Shown in pieces: positions 7,675 to 13,284 of a stretch of 13,284 nt of DNA. This DNA is from Phycisphaerales bacterium (GTDB lineage: Bacteria > Planctomycetota > Phycisphaerae > SM23-33): NCBI GenBank assembly GCA_003171235.1, contig PMYM01000125.1:1-13284 (forward strand), read 5' to 3'. Each line of letters starts with the position of its first letter. Position 1 is the stretch's first letter. Under the pieces are notes generated by a model. It did no database searches. It worked only from the letters and a program-made list of their open reading frames with translations, and was not told the origin of the DNA. The translations under genes and the position numbers were made by a program.

Positions 7675-8589
7675 ATGACTGCCTTACTCGTCAACATCCT
7701 GCTGCCGCTGATCCTGGCCCCGCTGCTGCCGGGCATCATCAACCGAACCAAGGCGGTCATGGCTGGGCGAAAAGGCCAACCGCTGTTTCAGCTTTACTAC
7801 GACCTGTGGAAACTGCTCCGCAAGGGCGCCGTATACAGCCGGACGACAAGCTGGGTTTTCCGTGCCGGCCCGATGGTCGCCCTGGCGGCCGTCCTGACAG
7901 CCTTAGTTATCGTGCCGCTTGGCGGCTCCTCGGCCCCGTTGCACTTTGCCGGAGACCTGATTCTGCTGGCGTATCTGATGGGGTTGGCGAGGTTCTTCAT
8001 TGTGCTCGCCGCCTTGGACACCGGTTCCGCATTTGAGGGCATGGGCGCCAGCCGGGAGGTCACGTTCGCCGCCCTGGCCGAACCGGCATTCCTCTTGGGC
8101 CTGGCGGCCCTGGCCAAGCTGACGGGCAGCCTGTCGCTGACGGACATTCTTGGGGGCTTGACCTGGCAGATATGGTCGTTCGGCGCACCGGAACTGGCGA
8201 TGGTCGCCGCTGCGGTGCTGATCGTCTTCCTGACGGAGAATTCCCGTATCCCTGTGGACGACCCCAACACGCACCTTGAGCTGACCATGATCCACGAGGT
8301 GATGGTGCTGGACCACAGCGGGCCTGACTTCGCGTTCATCCTGTATGGTTCAGCCATGAAGATGTGGATCCTGGGCGCGATTCTTGTGCAGATCGTCCTG
8401 CCCGGGACGGGCGCCGTTTCCCCCGCGCATCTGGGCGTGAGCCTGGCGGGGATGATCGGTCTGGCGGTGCTGGTAGGCATGGTGGAGTCTGTGATGGCCC
8501 GTCTTCGGATGGTCCGCGTGCCGCAACTGCTGCTGACAGCGTGCGCGTTCTCGGTGCTGGCGATCATCCTGGTTTTGAGGCGGTCATGA
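7675..8589 (+). CDS. hyfC: HyfC/HycD-like (NuoH-family) membrane subunit
   Basis: 304 residues with about eight hydrophobic segments, the usual size for HycD/HyfC. It is homologous to NuoH of complex I, the subunit that connects the hydrophilic arm to the ion channels. Diagnostic parts are the cytoplasmic loop GRKGQPLFQLYYDLWKLLRK (31-50), FEGMGASREVTFAALAEP (120-137) with the conserved Glu and Arg, and ENSRIPVDDPNTHLELTMIH (188-207) with its acidic cluster. In NuoH these loops line the coupling chamber near the large subunit. The start ATG 7675 lies 3 bp after the hyfB stop and has AGGTG upstream. The stop overlaps the hyfE start by 4 bp (ATGA). No conserved residue appears missing. Confidence 0.93.
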   Translation: MTALLVNILLPLILAPLLPGIINRTKAVMAGRKGQPLFQLYYDLWKLLRKGAVYSRTTSWVFRAGPMVALAAVLTALVIVPLGGSSAPLHFAGDLILLAYLMGLARFFIVLAALDTGSAFEGMGASREVTFAALAEPAFLLGLAALAKLTGSLSLTDILGGLTWQIWSFGAPELAMVAAAVLIVFLTENSRIPVDDPNTHLELTMIHEVMVLDHSGPDFAFILYGSAMKMWILGAILVQIVLPGTGAVSPAHLGVSLAGMIGLAVLVGMVESVMARLRMVRVPQLLLTACAFSVLAIILVLRRS

Positions 8590-9257
8590 ACGAATTGATC
8601 GATGCGCTGATGGTACTGCTGGTCCTGATGAACCTGCGGTTGCTGGGTTCCAGCCGCCTGGCAGCGTGCATACGCATCGTCGCGACGGAAGGAATTGCCC
8701 TGGGCCTGCTCCCGCTACTGCTGGTGTGGAGCCAGACTTCGGCAAGCTCCGTCGAGCCGGGACTCTCCGGCCGGATGATCTTCCTGTCCGTCGCCAGCGT
8801 CTTGACGCGAGGCGTGTTGTTCCCCTGGTTGCTGCTCAAGGCGCAGCGGGACGCCAAGGTCCGAAGGGAGGCCGAACCTTTCCTGAGCTATCCGCTGTCG
8901 ATCATCGCGGGCGTGCTGACGCTGGTTCTATCCTTCTGGCTGAGATCTCGGTTGCCGCCGTCGTTCGCGTCCGGGCCGCCGCTGTTGGTGCCGGTGGCGC
9001 TGTCCACGATCCTGGTTGGCCTCCTGGTCGTTGTCAGCCGGAGGCTGGCCATTAGCCAGGTGCTCGGCTACATCGTGATGGAGAATGGTATCTACGTCCT
9101 GGGCCTGGCGCTGGTGCGGGAGATTCCCGCCCTGGTAGAGATGGGCGTGCTGCTGGACGCGTTCGTGGCGGTCTTCGTGATGAGCATCGTCACGCACCAC
9201 ATCAGCCGGCAGTTCGACCACATCGATGTCGACCAAATGGATTCGTTGAAAGGCTGA
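8586..9257 (+). CDS. hyfE: HyfE-like membrane subunit (NuoK-related C-terminal half)
   Basis: 223 residues, matching E. coli HyfE (about 216). It is hydrophobic with six to seven helices. The C-terminal half carries the NuoK-like signature: Glu167 in VMENGIYVLGLAL and Glu185 in VEMGVLLDAFVAVFVM, acidic residues inside membrane helices that take part in ion translocation. The start is ATG 8586, overlapping the hyfC stop by 4 bp. A longer open frame back to 8364 is rejected because its Gly/Arg/Asp-rich sequence lies within hyfC in another frame and has no membrane character. hyfF follows after 3 bp. E-type subunits occur in Hyf and Ehr complexes but not in six-subunit Ech, which helps to classify the cluster. 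Confidence 0.9.
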   Translation: MNELIDALMVLLVLMNLRLLGSSRLAACIRIVATEGIALGLLPLLLVWSQTSASSVEPGLSGRMIFLSVASVLTRGVLFPWLLLKAQRDAKVRREAEPFLSYPLSIIAGVLTLVLSFWLRSRLPPSFASGPPLLVPVALSTILVGLLVVVSRRLAISQVLGYIVMENGIYVLGLALVREIPALVEMGVLLDAFVAVFVMSIVTHHISRQFDHIDVDQMDSLKG

Positions 9258-9260
9258 TTG

Positions 9261-10748
9261 ATGAAGGTGTCGTACCTGTTATGGGCGGTGCTCGTCCTGC
9301 CCGCCGCGGCGGGAGGGGCCTGTCTGCTGTTGAGATCGGTCCGCGCCGCGCTGCTATGGGTGGTGGTGGCCGTCGGAGCCGCGAGTGCGGTGGCGGCGGC
9401 AGCGGCCTGGTCGGTCTTTACCGGTGGGCCGATCGAGGCCGGGGCCGGATGGCTTTACCTGGACGCCCTGTCGGCCTACCACTTGCTCCTGCTCCATGCG
9501 GTTTTCCTCCTCAGTTCAATCTACGCTTATTCCTATTTCCGTCGAGAGGCGTCTTTCGGGGCCGCGCAGGCGCGGCGATTCGGGGCGCTGTGGATGGGAT
9601 CTCTGGCGGCGATGGCGCTGGTGCTGGTGTCCAACAACCTGGGCATCGTGTGGGTGGGCGTGGAGGCCACCACGCTGCTGACGGCGTTCCTGATCTGCAC
9701 GCACGTGTCGCCTTCGTCGCTGGAGGCCACCTGGAAGTATCTGATCATGTGCTCGGTGGGCGTGGCGTTCGCGTTCATCGGGACCTTGCTGGTGGCGGCT
9801 TCCGCCGGTTCGTCACATCTGGCCACCGGGGACGCTCTGTTGTGGACGCATCTTCGCGCGGTTGCCGCCAACTTGGATCCGGCGACCCTGAAGATGGGCT
9901 TCATCTTCCTGCTGGTGGGTTACGGCACCAAGACGGGCCTGGTCCCCATGCACAACTGGCTGCCTGACGCGCACAGCCAGGCGCCGGCGCCGGTCTCGGC
10001 CGTGTTCTCGGGTTTCCTTCTGAACACGGCGCTTTACTGCATCCTTCGGTACGTGCCGTTGGTTGAGATCGCCACCAAGAACTCCCATTGGGCGCTGGAC
10101 CTGCTGGTAGGCTTCGGCGTACTGTCGATCCTGATTGCCGGGGCGTTCATCGTCTTCCAGCACGACGCCAAGCGGTTGCTGGCCTACCATAGTGTTGAGC
10201 ACATGGGCATCATCGCATTGGGCGTGGGCCTTGGCGGTCTGGGCACGTTCGCGGCCATGTTCCACGTACTGAACCACTCCCTCTGCAAATCGCTGGGGTT
10301 CTGCTCCGCCGGGCGCCTGGGACAGATGTACGGCACGCACGACATTGCCCAAATGGCCGGTTCGGCGCACGACGCGCCCGTCTGGGGGCGAGGATTCCTC
10401 CTGAGCCTGCTGGCGCTGATCGGACTGGCGCCTTTTGCCATATTCATGAGCGAGTTCCAGATTCTCAAGGCGGCGGCGGACCGCAGCGCCTTTGGGATCA
10501 TGACGTTGTTCCTGGCGGGCACGGGCGTCGTCTTCGTTGGCGCCCTGCGACACGCCATCGGGGCCGCCTGGGATCCCCCCGTGCGGCACCCGACACCGGA
10601 ACACGCTGGCGTGGTGGATCGCGCACTGGTCTTGGTGCCCCTGGCGATTCTGTTGGTGCTGGGCCTGTGGATGCCGGAATCCCTCAGGCTCGCACTCAAC
10701 CAGGCGGCAGACGTTATCCGGGGCCTGCCCCAAAAGGGAGGGTTTTAA
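9261..10748 (+). CDS. hyfF: HyfF-like proton-pumping membrane subunit
   Basis: 495 residues, a second Mrp-antiporter/NuoN-type subunit. Key residues are Glu135 in GIVWVGVEATTLLTAFL (TM5), Lys224 in GYGTKTGLVPMHNWLPDAH (TM7), HDAKRLLAYHSVE (301-313), Lys343 in LNHSLCKSLGF and Glu398 in FMSEF. The TM8 Lys present in HyfB (Lys247) is Asn255 here, in GFLLNTALY. Its best relatives are HyfF proteins, and it lacks the HyfB C-terminal extension. ATG 9261 is chosen over a TTG immediately before it at 9258. hyfE ends at 9257, and the next start lies 2 bases after this stop. With HyfB it gives the complex two possible ion-pumping modules. Confidence 0.92.
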   Translation: MKVSYLLWAVLVLPAAAGGACLLLRSVRAALLWVVVAVGAASAVAAAAAWSVFTGGPIEAGAGWLYLDALSAYHLLLLHAVFLLSSIYAYSYFRREASFGAAQARRFGALWMGSLAAMALVLVSNNLGIVWVGVEATTLLTAFLICTHVSPSSLEATWKYLIMCSVGVAFAFIGTLLVAASAGSSHLATGDALLWTHLRAVAANLDPATLKMGFIFLLVGYGTKTGLVPMHNWLPDAHSQAPAPVSAVFSGFLLNTALYCILRYVPLVEIATKNSHWALDLLVGFGVLSILIAGAFIVFQHDAKRLLAYHSVEHMGIIALGVGLGGLGTFAAMFHVLNHSLCKSLGFCSAGRLGQMYGTHDIAQMAGSAHDAPVWGRGFLLSLLALIGLAPFAIFMSEFQILKAAADRSAFGIMTLFLAGTGVVFVGALRHAIGAAWDPPVRHPTPEHAGVVDRALVLVPLAILLVLGLWMPESLRLALNQAADVIRGLPQKGGF

Positions 10749-10749
10749 C

Positions 10750-12321
10750 ATGTTTGACATGGATGGTCTGCTGTCACTGAAAAACGCACAGGCAGTCCCC
10801 TCCGGTGACGTTCCCCGGATGGACATCGAAAAGTTTCGCGAGTCGATCATCTGCTCGGTAGAGGCCGGTGTGCGCCTGTCAGCCTTGTTCGGTCATCCGA
10901 CCGGGGACGACCGGCTCATGCTGCTGGCCGTGCTGGCGGACGACCGAGCCGGCGAACTCTTTGTCTGCTCGACCGTGGTCGGACGGAGCTACGATTCGCT
11001 GACGCCCGATTGTCCGCAGGCGCACCTGTTCGAGCGGGAGATCGCCGAGCAGTGGGACATCGAACCGAAGGGGCACCCGTGGCTCAAGCCGATCCGCTTT
11101 CAGGCTTCCAGCCGTCCACAGCAACAGCAAGCGAACAGCAAGACACCCCTGCGGGTGCCACAACAGCAACAACAGCAAGACGCGGACAGGATGTCCGCGA
11201 CACACTGCGGTGTGGCGGACTTCTTCCGGGTTGAAGGCGAGGAAATTCACGAGGTGGCGGTCGGCCCGGTACACGCCGGCGTCATCGAACCGGGACATTT
11301 CCGCTTCCAGTGCCACGGGGAGAACGTGCTGCACCTGGAAATCTCGCTGGGGTATCAGCACCGCGGAGTGGAGCGGGCGATGATCGGCGGCCCGACAGCC
11401 CGGTCGATTCACTACATGGAAACGCTGGCGGGCGACACGACTATCGGACACGCGACGGCCTACTGCCAGTTGCTCGAGGCGCTGTCCGGTTGCGGCGTGT
11501 CCGCCCGGGTCCAGGTATTGCGAGGTGTGGCCCTGGAACTAGAACGTGTGGCCAACCACGTGGGGGATCTGGGCGCCCTGGCCGGAGATGTCGGCTTCCT
11601 GCCGACGGCCTCCTATTGCGGGCGTATCCGTGGCGACGTGCTGAACCTTACCGCCCTGCTGTGCGGCAGCCGGTTCGGGCGGGGCCTGGTCCGGCCCGGG
11701 GGAGTGGGGTTCAACGTGAACGCCTCTCGTGTTGAGGAAATGCGTAGCCGCCTGTCCGTTATTGCCAAGGACTCGGCCATGAGCGCCAACCTGCTATGGG
11801 AGACGCCTTCGGTGCAGGCGCGGTTTGAAGGAACCGGGCAGATCGGGTCCGCACTGGCAGAGCAGATCGGCCTGGTTGGTCCGGCCGCCCGTGCCAGCGG
11901 ACTGGAGCGGGACGTCCGGCATCATCACCCGTATGGAATCTATCGCTTCGCTCACATCCCGCTTGCCACGTGGGACAGCGGTGATGTCTTCGCCCGGGCG
12001 TATCTGCGATGGCTGGAGACTCAACGATCGCTGGCGTTCATCGACGAACAGCTTCGCTCGCTGCCGGAGGACACCGTAATGGTGGAGGTCGGCAAACTGA
12101 CCGGCAACCGCATTGCCGTCTCGATGGTCGAAGGTTGGCGCGGCGAAATCTGCCACGTCTCGATGACTGACGATCAAGGACGGTTATCGAGGTATAAGGT
12201 AACGGACCCGTCCTTCCACAACTGGTTCGGGCTGGCTTGCGCCATGAGGAACCAGCCTATTTCCGACTTCCCCTTGTGCAACAAGAGCTTCAACTTGTCC
12301 TACTGCGGACACGACCTGTGA
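10750..12321 (+). CDS. hyfG: HyfG-like large subunit (NuoC-NuoD fusion) lacking NiFe ligands; Ehr type
   Basis: 523 residues. Residues about 25-115 resemble NuoC (AHLFEREIAEQWDIEPKGHP), 118-150 are a Gln-rich linker, and 155-523 are the NuoD/hydrogenase large-subunit domain (GPVHAGVIEPGHFRF, LGYQHRGVER). In true [NiFe] enzymes two CxxC motifs hold the metals. Here the first region reads METLAGDTTIGHA (223-235). The second, normally DPCxxC, reads DPSFHN (486-491), as in complex I NuoD. None of the 13 cysteines forms a CxxC. The protein therefore cannot bind the NiFe centre by the known scheme and fits the Ehr (energy-converting hydrogenase-related) family. The C-terminal tail DFPLCNKSFNLSYC has Cys510 and Cys519. 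ATG 10750 has a strong GGGAGGG. The frame is open upstream to 10537, but that part overlaps hyfF and is not coding. The electron acceptor is unknown. Confidence 0.9.
   Translation: MFDMDGLLSLKNAQAVPSGDVPRMDIEKFRESIICSVEAGVRLSALFGHPTGDDRLMLLAVLADDRAGELFVCSTVVGRSYDSLTPDCPQAHLFEREIAEQWDIEPKGHPWLKPIRFQASSRPQQQQANSKTPLRVPQQQQQQDADRMSATHCGVADFFRVEGEEIHEVAVGPVHAGVIEPGHFRFQCHGENVLHLEISLGYQHRGVERAMIGGPTARSIHYMETLAGDTTIGHATAYCQLLEALSGCGVSARVQVLRGVALELERVANHVGDLGALAGDVGFLPTASYCGRIRGDVLNLTALLCGSRFGRGLVRPGGVGFNVNASRVEEMRSRLSVIAKDSAMSANLLWETPSVQARFEGTGQIGSALAEQIGLVGPAARASGLERDVRHHHPYGIYRFAHIPLATWDSGDVFARAYLRWLETQRSLAFIDEQLRSLPEDTVMVEVGKLTGNRIAVSMVEGWRGEICHVSMTDDQGRLSRYKVTDPSFHNWFGLACAMRNQPISDFPLCNKSFNLSYCGHDL
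11118..11218. repeat. In-frame palindromic, CAACAG-rich element inside hyfG
   Basis: It encodes the Gln-rich linker of the large subunit. It holds AACAGCAA runs and an exact 11-bp direct repeat AACAGCAAGAC (11134-11144 and 11171-11181), each copy followed directly by a hairpin. The hairpins are CACCC/GGGTG (11144-11157, loop CTGC), CGCGGACA/TGTCCGCG (11181-11199, loop GGA) and CACAC/GTGTG (11201-11214, loop TGCG). Three adjacent perfect stems within 71 bp of coding DNA are hard to explain by protein selection. They suggest an inserted repetitive palindromic element that kept the frame. The edges are approximate. Confidence 0.6.
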
Positions 12322-12340
12322 GTGCTGCCGGAGAGAACCC

Positions 12341-13138
12341 ATGATCAAGATACTCCTGGCCAGACTGCGGCAGGGATACCGAACAACGGCGTATCCCGAC
12401 CTCCCTGCGCCACCGATGTCAGACCGGTTCCGCGGACAGGTGAGAATCGACGCCGCCCGCTGCCCCGGCAACTGCCGGTGCTGCCAGGAGGCCTGTCCGA
12501 TGGGCGCCATCCGTTTGCCTGAACCGTCCTGCGCTGGCACATCTGGAGGGGCGCAAGTTGACCTCGGACGATGCCTGTTTTGCGCGGACTGTGCCAAGGC
12601 CTGCCCGCATGGGGCGATTCGCCACCACAACGACTATCGTCTGGCGGCGCGAAAGCGGGAGGACCTGGTCGTCAGCGACGAGGCTCCTCGTCTCGCCCAA
12701 CCGTTGGACAAGCCGCTGCTGAGGCTCCTGGGCCGGTCCCTGCGGCTGCGACAGGTGAGCGCGGGCGGATGCAATGCCTGCGAGGCGGACACCAACGTCC
12801 TGGGCACGGTGGGATGGGACATCGGGCGTTTCGGCATTCAGTTCGTTGCCTCGCCCCGGCACGCCGATGGGCTTCTAATCACCGGTCCGGTGTCGGAGAA
12901 TATGAAACTGGCGTTGGAGAAAACGTATCAGGCCGTGCCTAGCCCCAAGATCGTCATCGCCGTTGGCGCCTGTGCGATATCTGGCGGGCCTTATGCGGGG
13001 CACCCGGAAGTACATAACGGCGTCGGTTCGGTCGTACCTGTGGACCTCTTCATCCCCGGTTGCCCGCCTCATCCCTTAACCATCCTCGACGGCCTGCTGA
13101 GATTGCTGGGGAAGGTTGCAGAATCAACTTTGGACTGA
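12341..13138 (+). CDS. hyfI: HyfI-like small subunit with fused two-cluster ferredoxin domain
   Basis: 265 residues. Residues about 30-100 are a ferredoxin-like domain that replaces a separate HyfH. The second cluster motif is canonical (C78-x2-C81-x2-C84-x3-C88-P). The first reads C41-PGN-C45-R-C47-C48-QEA-C52-P, with one residue more than usual before C45 and an extra Cys47. Residues about 130-260 are the NuoB/hydrogenase small-subunit domain. Four ligands for the proximal [4Fe-4S] cluster are visible: C144 and C147 in GGCNACEAD, C211 in GACAISGG and C241 in GCPPHP. The protein would pass electrons, probably from ferredoxin, to the large subunit. ATG 12341 follows a GGAGAG and lies 19 bp after hyfG. 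It is the last gene of the operon that I can support. No hydrogenase maturation gene follows within the window. Confidence 0.92.
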   Translation: MIKILLARLRQGYRTTAYPDLPAPPMSDRFRGQVRIDAARCPGNCRCCQEACPMGAIRLPEPSCAGTSGGAQVDLGRCLFCADCAKACPHGAIRHHNDYRLAARKREDLVVSDEAPRLAQPLDKPLLRLLGRSLRLRQVSAGGCNACEADTNVLGTVGWDIGRFGIQFVASPRHADGLLITGPVSENMKLALEKTYQAVPSPKIVIAVGACAISGGPYAGHPEVHNGVGSVVPVDLFIPGCPPHPLTILDGLLRLLGKVAESTLD

Positions 13139-13284
13139 AGCGAATCGCATCGGGTGAAGGAAGCAAGTCACCTCGCAATCAACAGGTGTCCCGCCGAAAA
13201 ACCTCAGCTGCTGTCCATCCCGAAAATGCCATCCGCTAACGCAAAGGACGAATGCTTGGATCGCTAGAGCAGTTTTCACAAATC
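13139..13284. other. Downstream region, no supported gene
   Basis: The 146 bases after hyfI contain no complete open frame or RNA gene that I recognise and no convincing intrinsic terminator. A five-pair stem (GGTGA 13153-13157, TCACC 13168-13172) has no T-tract. An ATG at 13252 with AAGGA upstream stays open for 11 codons to the edge and might begin another gene, but that is too little to call. Confidence 0.5.

Noticed and set aside
9813..10850. 345-residue minus-strand frame opposite hyfF and hyfG
   Set aside because: Shadow of well-supported genes. It lacks any family motif and has Gln/Arg/His-biased composition.
11118..11218. CRISPR-like or tandem repeat array in hyfG
   Set aside because: There are only two copies of an 11-bp unit with unequal hairpins and the reading frame continues, so it is not a repeat-spacer array.
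13153..13172. Possible terminator hairpin after hyfI
   Set aside because: Only five pairs with a 10-base loop and no T-tract, so too weak.
13252..13284. Possible start of a further plus-strand gene (ATG with AAGGA upstream)
   Set aside because: Only 11 codons are visible before the edge, so it cannot be supported.

Overview
The window is GC-rich and densely coded, with short intergenic gaps and overlapping start/stop codons, as in a free-living bacterium. The multicopy integrase-core transposase, the heterodimeric ABC exporter and the helix-turn-helix/EIIA regulator would suit Planctomycetota (Phycisphaerae-like) or a related PVC or candidate phylum. No rRNA or other marker gene supports that placement, so it is a weak inference.

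Left part (1-4700). The 5' part of a transposase gene on the minus strand runs off the left edge (1-365). It lies downstream of a two-gene minus-strand operon (4280 to 485) encoding both halves of a heterodimeric ABC exporter. The first half has Asp in place of the catalytic Glu in Walker B. The second has an LSTGQ signature in place of LSGGQ. This is the textbook pattern of one degenerate and one competent ATP site. Upstream of the operon lies a decayed second copy of the transposase 5' end (4422-4700), also on the minus strand. The two copies plus about 100 bp of upstream DNA align at a constant offset of 4335 bp, so the exporter operon is bracketed by direct repeats of an insertion-sequence remnant.

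Right part (4820-13138). A plus-strand operon begins with a good sigma70-like promoter (4850-4878) and a 243-residue regulator that fuses an excisionase/MerR-type helix-turn-helix to a PTS EIIA (PtsN/fructose-type) domain. Twelve bases later come six tightly packed genes homologous to hydrogenase-4/formate hydrogenlyase and complex I: hyfB, hyfC, hyfE, hyfF, a fused NuoC-NuoD-like hyfG, and a hyfI with a fused two-cluster ferredoxin domain. Junctions range from a 4-bp overlap to 19 bp, so all seven genes look co-transcribed.

How it fits together. HyfB and HyfF are Mrp-antiporter-like ion-pumping modules with the key Glu and Lys residues present. HyfC is the NuoH-like and HyfE the NuoK-like membrane part. 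HyfI carries three probable [4Fe-4S] clusters and would feed electrons to HyfG. HyfG has no CxxC motif anywhere, so it cannot hold a [NiFe] centre. The complex is therefore best called an energy-converting hydrogenase-related (Ehr) complex, a respiratory or ferredoxin-linked ion pump of unknown electron acceptor, probably under the control of a phosphorylation-sensing regulator. A further oddity is a Gln-rich linker inside HyfG whose DNA contains three consecutive hairpins and an 11-bp direct repeat. It looks like an in-frame palindromic element. The last 146 bp contain no gene I can support.
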